9,170 bases of DNA, from positions 1 to 9,170 of the forward strand of contig CAYSXQ010000025.1 in the NCBI GenBank assembly GCA_964435085.1. The letters run 5' to 3'. The stretch is from UBA917 sp964435085 (lineage in GTDB: Bacteria; Patescibacteriota; Patescibacteriia; Patescibacteriales; Patescibacteriaceae). Below, piece by piece: positions 1 through 6,028 of the stretch. The notes below the pieces were generated by a model. That model was not told where the DNA came from. It ran no database searches and worked only from the letters and a program-made list of their open reading frames with translations. The first letter of the stretch is position 1. Every line of letters starts with the position of its first letter. The position numbers and the translations under genes are program-made.

Positions 1-1073
1 GGCAGTGGTTCGCGACCCAAGAGCTGCGCCAAATTACGCTGCACCTGTTTACATTTATTGATCGTCTCCACCATGTGGACCGGGATACGAATCGTACGAG
101 ACTGATCAGCCAGAGATCGAGTGATCGCCTGACGGATCCACCAAGTAGCATAAGTCGAGAATTTATAACCCTTACGATATTCAAATTTTTCCACCGCACG
201 GAAAAGACCAATATTACCTTCTTGAATTAAGTCTAGTAATGAAAGACCCTTCGAGCCAGCAAATTTCTTCGCAATCGACACGACGAGACGCAAGTTCGCT
301 TCAATCAGCCTACGCTCAGCCTTCTTATCACCTTTATCTTTACGCTTAGCCAGTTCCACCTCTTCTTCACCAGACAGGAGTGGCACCTTACCGATTTCAC
401 GCAAATACATCTGAATCGAGTCAGCTGACAATTCACTAATATCAAATTTCAAACGATCTTTCTCAGTCCCAATAATTTCATCAAGTTGCTTTGCTTTCTT
501 GATATTCGAAGCTTCATCCAGGAAACTATCCATTTCTTCGACGATCGTCACGCTATTTTTCTGCAAGCGCTCCAAAAATAATTCATAGTCAAAGATATAA
601 TCTTCGACCTGAGGGAAGGAATGCAAGATTTCTGTCTCCGTCACAAAACCACGCGTACGAGCCTTAGTCACCAGCATATTGAGCAACTCTACCGTTGGCG
701 GCACAGCTGGTTCCGTCGGACGCAGTTTAATCACTGGCTTTTTAACCTCTTCTTTTTCTTTCTTAGGAACACTTTTACTAGATTTAGCAGGAAGCTTTAC
801 CGAATCTTTTTTAACAAAGACTTTTGACTTTGGACTTACAACTTTTGACTTCACTGATTTAACATTTTTAAAACTCTCAACTTTTTTATTTTTCAAACTA
901 CCAAGACTAAGCTCCTTACTAGGAACTTTCAATTTTTTAACTTTCGAACTTTCAACTTTCTTGACTTTCGACTTTGGACTTACGACTTTCAACTTCGTTT
1001 TAGGCATCATCTTTTTAATTGACTTCTTAATCGTTTTCACCGACTTGGCGAGTGACATCTTACTCTTAGGCAT
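1..1073 (-). CDS. rpoD: RNA polymerase primary sigma factor RpoD (sigma-70), C-terminus cut off by window edge
   Basis: The primary sigma factor directs RNA polymerase to housekeeping promoters. 357 codons are visible. Residues 1-115 are a Lys/Ser/Val-rich extension in which KVVSPKSKV occurs twice (29-37, 77-85). About 126-181 fits region 1.1. About 216-247 (DSIQMYLREIGKVPLL, then GEEEVELAKR) is region 1.2. About 255-335 is region 2, with the core-binding stretch around LLDLIQEGNIGLFRAVEKF and the -10 reading and melting segment STYATWWIRQAITRSLADQ. Region 3 begins and the window ends, so regions 3.1-4.2, including -35 recognition, are missing. The ATG lies one base after the dnaG stop and no Shine-Dalgarno is visible, so translation is probably coupled to dnaG. 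The extension is longer than in E. coli RpoD; lysine-rich extensions occur in some other bacterial primary sigmas. Identification is essentially certain. The start could lie further in, because ATG also occurs at residues 6, 22 and 23. Confidence 0.97.
   Translation of the reverse strand, partial: MPKSKMSLAKSVKTIKKSIKKMMPKTKLKVVSPKSKVKKVESSKVKKLKVPSKELSLGSLKNKKVESFKNVKSVKSKVVSPKSKVFVKKDSVKLPAKSSKSVPKKEKEEVKKPVIKLRPTEPAVPPTVELLNMLVTKARTRGFVTETEILHSFPQVEDYIFDYELFLERLQKNSVTIVEEMDSFLDEASNIKKAKQLDEIIGTEKDRLKFDISELSADSIQMYLREIGKVPLLSGEEEVELAKRKDKGDKKAERRLIEANLRLVVSIAKKFAGSKGLSLLDLIQEGNIGLFRAVEKFEYRKGYKFSTYATWWIRQAITRSLADQSRTIRIPVHMVETINKCKQVQRNLAQLLGREPL
820..996 (-). repeat. 7-bp (AAAGTNN) repeats inside the rpoD N-terminal coding region
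   Basis: Read on the minus strand, two clusters (about 820-852 and 922-996) consist largely of tandem heptamers of the type AAAGTCA, AAAGTTG, TAAGTCC, AAAGTCG. A 31-bp stretch is present twice (822-852 and 966-996) with 27 of 31 positions identical. Because 7 is not a multiple of 3, three units return to the same frame after 21 nt, giving a 7-residue Lys/Val/Ser pattern such as KVVSPKS then KVKKVES. The same 7-bp periodicity and A-rich units occur in noncoding DNA of this window (3020-3096, 7783-7823). Confidence 0.8.
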
Positions 1074-1074
1074 A

Positions 1075-3008
1075 TTAATTTAAAAATTCAGCCAGCTCTC
1101 GACTTAAGTGACTAAACTCAGTGAGAAGACTAGCTAACTCTTGCTGGCTCACATTCGGATCTGCTTCCATTTCACCAATCAATCTACTAACCGCCCGCAA
1201 GCGTTCGCTTAAATAAGCTTGTTTTAATTGTTTGATAATTGTTTTGATCTGAATATCCGCCGTCGTTGGATCATAACTAGCAAAATCCCGTTCTCCCAGC
1301 ATCACCAAAGCCTCCAAATGACCAGTTACCAATTCTTCACGGCCTAGCAACCAAGTCTTAAAATCCCTATAATTAAACAAAAAATGGCCAAGTTTGGATT
1401 CTTGACTGCTACTACCCTGAGTATAGTAAATTACTAGGTTTTTGTAAAGATTCTGGTTTTCGGCTCCCACCAAATGCTCAGGCATGATATAATCCACCAA
1501 ATAGTTGATTTGTGCCGGAAAATGCATGACTAGAGCTAGTAGTTGCTGTGACAGGAGCTCTTCTCGTCTTAATTGCACCTTTTGCACCGGCGCCACCCTT
1601 TCCCGCGCCGACATAACCTGCGACTTAGGACGAGCAAATTTATCCAAAGCTTCCACCAAATACTTCTGGTCGACCTCCAGCTTCTCCGCCAAGTACTTGA
1701 GCCAAGCACCTTTGTCCAGCGGATTGTCGAGCTTAGCAATAAAAGGCAAGAGCTTGGCCGCCGCCTTTTTCTTGTTGTCGACCATCGTCAAATCCAAATC
1801 AGCCAAAACTCGATCAAAATAAAATTGCAAAATCGGCACCGCTCTATCAACAGCATCAATCCAACCCTCCTTGTCTTGTCTAATACACTCATCAGGATCT
1901 TTGCCGTGTGGCAAAATCGCCACTCGCAAACTTTTCTTAAAGCTCTTGGCTGGATCAATATAAGTTTTTGTCTCGCCACGATTATCCAGAGCCTCCACCG
2001 TCTTCACATTTAACTGATCAAAGATCTCACTCGCCCTTTCCGTCGCCGCCTGCCCCGCCGGATCAGCATCAAGCGCAAAGACCACATTGTCCGTCAGTCG
2101 CTCAAGGAGCGCCGCCTGATCCAAAGTCAAAGCCGTACCGGAGGACGCCACCACATTTTTAAAACCAAATTGATGAGCTGTAATACAATCCAGCTGTCCT
2201 TCAACAATAATCGCCTGATCTAAATTTCTAATCGCCGACTTTGCTTTGTCGAGACCAAATAATAATTTACTTTTGTTGTACAAGGGCGTATCTGGACTAT
2301 TCACGTACTTACCCATCTTGTCCTGATCTTCTCTGCCCGGTAATATACGCGCAGAAAAGCCTACCGTATGACCATTATGATCATTAATCGGAAACATCAC
2401 CCGACCACGAAAGCGATCATAAATCCGCGAACTACCGCTTGCTGTCACCGCAAGGCCCGCCGCAATCAATTCCCGAGCTTGATAACCTTTCGACTGCGCG
2501 TACTTAGTCAGATCATCCCAGCCAGCAGAGGAATAACCAATCTGCCACTCGCTAATCGTCTCATCATCAAGACCACGACTAGCCAAATACTGCCGCCCTG
2601 CCTCAGCCTCTTTAGCATCAATGAGTAACTGATGAAAGTGACTAGTGGCGAGCGCCATCAAATCAATCAGACGCTGTCGCTCCGAACTTTTCTTCGAATT
2701 AAATTGCTCGAGTACCACTCCCGCCTTCGCCGCAAGCATCCTAAGTGCCTCAGCAAAGTCGAGACCTTNNNNNNNNNNNNNNNNNNNNNNNNNNNNNNNN
2801 NNNNNNNNNNNNNNNNNNNNNNNNNNNNNNNNNNNNNNNNNNNNNNNNNNNNNNNNNNNNNNNNNNNNATGACGAGCGACGGATTCTTTTCATTATGAAA
2901 AGGACAAACTGCTTTAAAATTTGTCCCCGCCTGCTTCACCGCAATATAGTCACGAATCACCTCTACTATATCAAGTTTATTTTTTATTTGTTCAACATTA
3001 TTGTTCAT
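1075..3008 (-). CDS. dnaG: DNA primase DnaG, interrupted by an assembly gap
   Basis: DnaG makes the RNA primers for replication and works with the DnaB helicase at the fork. The N-terminal piece (46 residues from ATG 3008) ends in the first half of the CHC2 zinc finger, CPFHNEKNPS. The second Cys pair (HCFGCG-like in homologues) lies in the N run. After the gap the reading GLDFAEALRMLAAKAGV continues the domain. Next come the RNA-polymerase basic domain (RFRGRVMFPIND, KYVNSPDTPLYNKSKLLFGL) and the TOPRIM fold with the conserved acidic residues in VEGQLD and ALDADPAG. A helical C-terminal region of the DnaB-binding type follows. By alignment to E. coli DnaG about 27 residues are missing, for a total near 640 aa. 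The 100-N placeholder throws the two pieces out of frame, so this is not a real frameshift. A TTG two codons upstream (3014) is an alternative start. No Shine-Dalgarno is seen. The TAA stop is one base before the rpoD ATG. Confidence 0.96.
2769..2868. other. Assembly gap (100 N) within dnaG
   Basis: Exactly 100 N, the usual placeholder for a gap of unknown size. From the flanking codons and the expected DnaG alignment the true missing length should be about 77 nt (a multiple of 3 plus 2). The placeholder has the wrong remainder, which splits the gene in naive translation. Confidence 0.95.
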
Positions 3009-3019
3009 AAACAAAAACT

Positions 3020-3096
3020 AAGTAAAAAGTTAAAAGGAAAAAGTAAAAAGATCAAATAACACTGTCTTTTTACTTTTTAGCTTTTACTTTTGACTT
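3020..3096. repeat. Long imperfect A/T hairpin built of 7-bp units, upstream of dnaG
   Basis: Arms 3020-3051 and 3065-3096 pair at 27 of 32 positions around a 13-nt loop. The inner 14 bp (3038-3051 with 3065-3078) are perfect. Both arms are heptamer repeats: AAAAAGT, TAAAAGG, AAAAAGT, AAAAAGA on the left, and TCTTTTT, ACTTTTT, AGCTTTT, ACTTTTG on the right. It lies between the stop of the 155-aa gene (3107) and dnaG (3008). As minus-strand RNA the 3' arm is U-rich, so it might act as a weak terminator or attenuator before dnaG, but it has no GC-rich stem. I see no convincing dnaG promoter in this 98-bp gap. Confidence 0.8.
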
Positions 3097-3106
3097 ATAT
3101 TACGTA

Positions 3107-3574
3107 TCATCCAAACAACTTCTTCCACCAAGACTTTTTAGCTTCATACTTCCTCGCCGTCGCTGCAAAATCACCCGAGCCCAAGCCTTGACTAGCACTC
3201 ACACCACTCGTCCGACTAGCCACTAAGGGTGGCGAAACTCGCTGCACATTAGCAGCCATTTCTCGATATCCAGAAGCCAAGGCCACAGCTTTCAAGCGAG
3301 CCATCTCACCCGCCACCGCCTCACCATCATACTCACCACTATGCCTGTTCGACCCTTCATAAGTCGCCTGTTTCTGATCCAAATGTAAATTAATTACCAA
3401 GCTCTCCGCTCGTTCTTCAATATAACTATGAAAACGCGGATAATGATAGCGTCCCAAAGGCCGACTAAAACTCCCCGTCCCTGTATGCCGATCAACAATA
3501 TAAATAAACCCCGCCGTCCGCATCAATTTCGGCGCCGGCACCGCCATCTCAGTTTTGGCTAATATTAACTTCAT
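3107..3574 (-). CDS. Conserved-looking hypothetical protein, 155 aa, soluble, basic aromatic C-terminal tail
   Basis: No named family is recognised. The first 100 residues look like a compact domain with many conserved-type residues: FIYIVDRHTGTGSF (23-36), GRYHYPRFHSYIEE (41-54), LVINLHLDQKQATYEGS (59-75) and HSGEYDG (78-84), followed by a helix EMARLKAVALAS. From memory similar short proteins occur in other Patescibacteria, which a search must confirm. Residues about 105-140 are a Ser/Gly/Ala-rich linker, and the protein ends KKSWWKKLFG, a basic aromatic tail that could contact a membrane or a partner. There is no signal peptide or membrane segment. The ATG at 3574 sits about 28 nt below a perfect TATAAT; no strong Shine-Dalgarno is visible. 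ATG at residue 10 is an alternative start. The stop is TGA, which argues against TGA recoding. The gene lies upstream of dnaG on the same strand and may or may not be co-transcribed with it. Confidence 0.85.
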   Translation of the reverse strand: MKLILAKTEMAVPAPKLMRTAGFIYIVDRHTGTGSFSRPLGRYHYPRFHSYIEERAESLVINLHLDQKQATYEGSNRHSGEYDGEAVAGEMARLKAVALASGYREMAANVQRVSPPLVASRTSGVSASQGLGSGDFAATARKYEAKKSWWKKLFG

Positions 3575-3601
3575 AACAATTCTAGTTTAGTTCAAGCCCT
3601 G

Positions 3602-3607
3602 ATTATA
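3602..3607 (-). promoter_or_regulatory. -10 box (TATAAT) for the 155-aa gene
   Basis: The minus strand reads TATAAT here, 27 nt before the ATG at 3574, implying a leader of about 20 nt. No good -35 hexamer is found 16-18 bp upstream, so the promoter is only half supported. Confidence 0.5.
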
Positions 3608-3615
3608 AGCAAGAC

Positions 3616-3646
3616 TTGAATTATCCAGTAAATAATGCTCTAATAT
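3616..3646 (+). promoter_or_regulatory. Putative promoter of the 109-aa gene
   Basis: TTGAAT (3616-3621) and TAATAT (3641-3646) are separated by 19 bp, longer than the ideal 17. They lie 45 nt before the ATG at 3691. This is the only reasonable pair in the short divergent region shared with the 155-aa gene. Confidence 0.45.
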
Positions 3647-3678
3647 AGATCAATCAAGTGGTTCTTTATCATTACTTC

Positions 3679-3684
3679 AAGGAG
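3679..3684 (+). promoter_or_regulatory. Shine-Dalgarno AAGGAG fixing the start of the 109-aa gene
   Basis: AAGGAG ends 6 nt before ATG 3691. It is one of only two strong ribosome binding sites in the window (the other is at 6035-6041), and it decides for this ATG over the in-frame ATG at 3658. Confidence 0.85.
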
Positions 3685-3690
3685 TTTATC

Positions 3691-4020
3691 ATGAATGATC
3701 ATGACATTAATAGCTACTGCACCAAGCTAGACAAAATACTTACAGAGCTATTGATCAGTCGTCTATCCGAACCGCTAAGTGCTCAAATCTTAGCTGAGCT
3801 CTGGCTCAAAATCAATAATCCTATCATTAAAATAGCCCTCACTACCTACACACCCAATCTATTATCAAATTTTCAAGACATCAACGAGCTAAGCAAACTC
3901 TGGTTTAGCACCACTAGCCAAGAATTACGCAACTTCATTGCCCTTAGATTAAAAGAACTAAGCAGCATCGAACCAGATCTAATCATTAAGCTCAGCATCA
4001 TTTTCCAAAATTCAAAATAA
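3691..4020 (+). CDS. Small hypothetical helical protein, 109 aa
   Basis: I do not recognise this protein. It is rich in Leu, Ile, Ser and Asn and appears almost wholly alpha-helical. Amphipathic segments such as CTKLDKILTELLISRLSE (about 10-27), SAQILAELWLKINNPIIKIAL and SQELRNFIALRLKELSSIEPDLIIKLSII suggest a small helical bundle or a HEAT-like stack. There is no signal peptide, no membrane segment and only one Cys. It has every sign of an expressed monocistronic gene: a promoter-like pair, a strong AAGGAG 6 nt before the ATG, and an intrinsic terminator starting directly after the TAA. It points the opposite way to both neighbours. The upstream ATG at 3658 is in frame but has no ribosome binding site. 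Function is unknown; its isolation suggests a lineage-specific gene. Confidence 0.85.
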   Translation: MNDHDINSYCTKLDKILTELLISRLSEPLSAQILAELWLKINNPIIKIALTTYTPNLLSNFQDINELSKLWFSTTSQELRNFIALRLKELSSIEPDLIIKLSIIFQNSK

Positions 4021-4052
4021 AAGCTTCTTAATCAAACAAGAAGCTTTTTTTC
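4021..4052 (+). terminator. Intrinsic terminator after the 109-aa gene, possibly bidirectional
   Basis: Stem AAGCTTCTT (4021-4029) pairs perfectly with AAGAAGCTT (4038-4046) over an 8-nt loop, and the T run continues to 4052. It begins at the base after the stop codon. On the minus strand the stem is followed by TTTTATTTTG, so it may also end transcripts from the convergent gene stopping at 4085. Confidence 0.9.
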
Positions 4053-4084
4053 ATAAATACACTAAACGACCAGCTAAAATTAAA

Positions 4085-4969
4085 TTACCGCAAGCTACTA
4101 TCGCCACTCATCTCTCCTACAAAAGGCACCAAAGCCTTCAAATCAGTCACACTAATAACCTTATTAGCACTCCAATCGCGACAGACCGAGAAGAGACTCT
4201 TCGTATTACAATCAAAACCCAAGACCAAAAGCTGCGCCAGTAGCTCGGCACTCGGAGCAGCAGTCAAAGTCACATTAAGACCAAAAGAATACTGCAAACC
4301 ACCCTTCGGTGACTCCTCCAGCCAAGGAATCTGAGCTAAGCGGTCTTCACTACAATCAGCGGCGGTAAAAATCTGACCCAAGATATCAAGCTGACTATAT
4401 TTAGGACTAATCGGCATTCTCGTCCGCCCCGACACCGTCTTAGTCGTCTCTGTACAAAGCTTATTAGTTGAATCTACTGGCGGCGCCAACTCACCAGCGC
4501 TAGGCTCGCCAGCGCTAACAGCAGATCCTGCTTCAACTACTTGAGCATTGTCGCCTGCACTAAGTGTAGCAGAAGTAACTGGCCGCCCTTCCAAGGCCGC
4601 AATCGCCACAGTATTCGAAGCAATCATCTGACTACTGGTAGCGAGCGCCAATTCCAAAGCCGTCATCTTGGCCGACAATTCACCAAAAGCCTCAGGAGCC
4701 ACTCCACCGCCAACCGCACCGCTCGCCATAGCATCCTTTAGATTATTAATATCATTAGTCAAAGTCTTCCGACTATCCTCGAGGAAAATCATCCTGCCCT
4801 CCATCCGCCAACGAATCATCACAAAAGACATACCCGCCGACAGCAAGATAATCAAAGAAATAATCACAATCAAACTAGGTGCCTTCGCGCCTTCAGCCTC
4901 CACTTTCGCCCCAGCCTTCACCGCCGGTGTCAAAAGCTCCGCCGCACTCCCTCCAATAGTCTTTAACAT
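4085..4969 (-). CDS. Single-pass membrane protein with a four-cysteine C-terminal domain, 294 aa, function unknown
   Basis: Layout: a 30-residue N-terminal segment, one hydrophobic helix at about 32-53 (PSLIVIISLIILLSAGMSFV), then a charged helical stretch at 55-82 and 95-127 (possible short coiled coil). A Ser/Ala/Gly/Glu/Pro-rich low-complexity linker follows at about 132-168, then a C-terminal domain at about 170-290 with Cys at 172, 206, 254 and 263. Four cysteines behind a flexible linker suggest a domain outside the membrane held by two disulfides. The charges flanking the helix (RWRMEGR follows it) do not settle the topology. There is no lipobox and no cleavage site after the helix, so it is an anchor rather than a cleaved signal. 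The gene has a near-ideal promoter (TTGACC, 17 bp, TATAAT) and a leader of about 18 nt without a clear ribosome binding site. A 3-codon ATG-to-TGA micro-ORF lies just upstream of the start. I recognise no family. Confidence 0.85.
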   Translation of the reverse strand: MLKTIGGSAAELLTPAVKAGAKVEAEGAKAPSLIVIISLIILLSAGMSFVMIRWRMEGRMIFLEDSRKTLTNDINNLKDAMASGAVGGGVAPEAFGELSAKMTALELALATSSQMIASNTVAIAALEGRPVTSATLSAGDNAQVVEAGSAVSAGEPSAGELAPPVDSTNKLCTETTKTVSGRTRMPISPKYSQLDILGQIFTAADCSEDRLAQIPWLEESPKGGLQYSFGLNVTLTAAPSAELLAQLLVLGFDCNTKSLFSVCRDWSANKVISVTDLKALVPFVGEMSGDSSLR

Positions 4970-4993
4970 AAATCAAGAATTCATTTTGGCTTA

Positions 4994-5022
4994 ATTATAC
5001 AACTTTTTGATAAGCTGGTCAA
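4994..5022 (-). promoter_or_regulatory. Promoter of the membrane protein gene
   Basis: On the minus strand TTGACC (5022-5017), a 17-bp spacer and TATAAT (4999-4994). The expected start is near 4987, giving a leader of about 18 nt before ATG 4969. A close match to the sigma-70 consensus. Confidence 0.85.
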
Positions 5023-5050
5023 AATAAAAATATAAAAATTAATTTTAAAT

Positions 5051-5092
5051 AAAAAAAGAGCCCCTCGTAGAATTTATTTCTACTTGGGACTC
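5051..5092 (-). terminator. Intrinsic terminator of the 303-aa gene
   Basis: On the minus strand the arm GAGTCCCAAGTAGAA (5092-5078), a 5-nt loop and TTCTACGAGGGGCTC (5072-5058) pair at 12 of 15 positions and are followed by seven T (5057-5051). It lies 25 nt after the stop of the 303-aa gene and before the promoter of the next gene, separating the two transcription units. Confidence 0.88.
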
Positions 5093-5116
5093 AAAATTAA
5101 TCTTCTGGAAAATGCT

Positions 5117-6028
5117 TTAATACACTTCCTCTTCTTCAGATATTTCTTCACCGTAATAGTTACGCTCATTATTCTCGAGCGTCGGAGGCAAAATATCAAC
5201 CTTTACTAAGTTACAACATGAGCTATATCCATGCCAACTACCTTCCTGCTCCTCCATATAAATATATAGATCCTCTTGGCTAGTTGGAATATAAATTCTT
5301 TTGGTTCGCAAACCATAATCATACAGCTCTTGAACAGAATCTGAGCAGTCAATTGCATCATCTTCCTTAGCTCCGAGCACTAATCTTAGTGCTGCTTCAA
5401 CATCTTTTGACATTCCCTCTCTTCCACCACCTCTCACAGAATAATCCGAACTACTAGTTCTAACTTGCGATTCATCTTTCCAGAGAGATATTTGAAACTC
5501 TACTTCAGATTGCTCAGCAATCTTATTCAAGATAGCATCTACCTCCGCTTTAATCATTAAATCATGCAAATCTTGAATTTTTTTGAGATCAGGGGTTATT
5601 TCTGAATTAATACCTGTAACTTCTTGACCGAAGTCAAAGCTAATCACGAATCTAACTCCGCTCTCTTTTCCATTCCAAGCCTCATCATAATACCAGCTTA
5701 CCATAACCAAGAAAGGAACATTGCTACGGTATATAGTAAAATCATCAGCCCTTACATCTCCCTGACCATTATTAGAACCGCAGTAAACCGCTCCCTCTTC
5801 ACCAATCTGAAACTTTTCTTTCAGAAGAAGCATTGCCTCTTCTGAAAGACCTATTATTTCACCTCCTCGAACTTCATAGTCCGAGCTAGATGTTCTAACC
5901 AATCTGTCGTCGTGCTGCAATACAATCATTCTCTCTTGCAAATATTTTTCAAACTGTTGAAAATCTGACTTCACTAAAGAAATAATTTCATCTACTTCTT
6001 GGGCTGGGTTAATAGTTGATGTGTTCAT
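5117..6028 (-). CDS. Hypothetical cytoplasmic protein with an internal domain duplication, 303 aa
   Basis: No family is recognised. The protein contains two related copies of one domain: residues about 12-134 and 163-280. Each starts with a helix beginning VDEI or VDAI, followed by the near-identical signature VRTSSSDY-x-VRGG (44-56 and 189-201). Then come a GLSEEAM- or GMSKDVE-type helix, a VYCGS or IDCSD segment, and a strand-rich part ending near AWNG or SWHG. The signature is spaced 145 residues apart, and the rest has diverged much more. The C-terminus is strongly acidic (GEEISEEEEVY). There is no signal peptide or membrane helix, so the protein is probably cytosolic. The start is fixed by AAAGGAG 6 nt before ATG 6028. 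It is transcribed alone: a very strong promoter, a roughly 220-nt structured leader, and a terminator right after the stop. The strict conservation of the SSSDY/RGG signature suggests a ligand or interaction site. Confidence 0.87.
   Translation of the reverse strand: MNTSTINPAQEVDEIISLVKSDFQQFEKYLQERMIVLQHDDRLVRTSSSDYEVRGGEIIGLSEEAMLLLKEKFQIGEEGAVYCGSNNGQGDVRADDFTIYRSNVPFLVMVSWYYDEAWNGKESGVRFVISFDFGQEVTGINSEITPDLKKIQDLHDLMIKAEVDAILNKIAEQSEVEFQISLWKDESQVRTSSSDYSVRGGGREGMSKDVEAALRLVLGAKEDDAIDCSDSVQELYDYGLRTKRIYIPTSQEDLYIYMEEQEGSWHGYSSCCNLVKVDILPPTLENNERNYYGEEISEEEEVY

Noticed and set aside
679..1083. 134-codon plus-strand frame opposite the rpoD N-terminus, Phe/Leu-rich and membrane-like
   Set aside because: It is the complement of the AAAGTNN repeats in rpoD; the hydrophobic look comes from TTT/CTT codons of the antisense repeat.
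1968..2162. Proline-rich short plus-strand frame and other short frames opposite dnaG
   Set aside because: All are antisense shadows of an intact primase reading with recognisable TOPRIM motifs.
2667..3014. A 115-residue truncated primase as a separate gene
   Set aside because: The tail after the N run is out of frame only because of the 100-N placeholder; the correct frame (GLDFAEALR) joins it to the rest of dnaG.
3107..3109. TGA recoded as glycine (as in Absconditabacteria and Gracilibacteria)
   Set aside because: No in-frame TGA is needed in any recognised gene, and the 155-aa protein ends naturally at this TGA after KKLFG.
4085..4969. Lipoprotein or cleaved secretory signal in the membrane protein
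   Set aside because: No lipobox Cys near the hydrophobic segment and no small-residue cleavage site after it; the helix starts about 30 residues in, as in an anchor.
5957..5986. Plus-strand promoter-like pair TTGAAA / AATAAT that could drive an RNA across 6040-6245
   Set aside because: It lies inside the 303-aa coding region, has an 18-bp spacer and a poor extended context, and such pairs are common by chance in A/T-rich DNA; the minus-strand promoter is far better.
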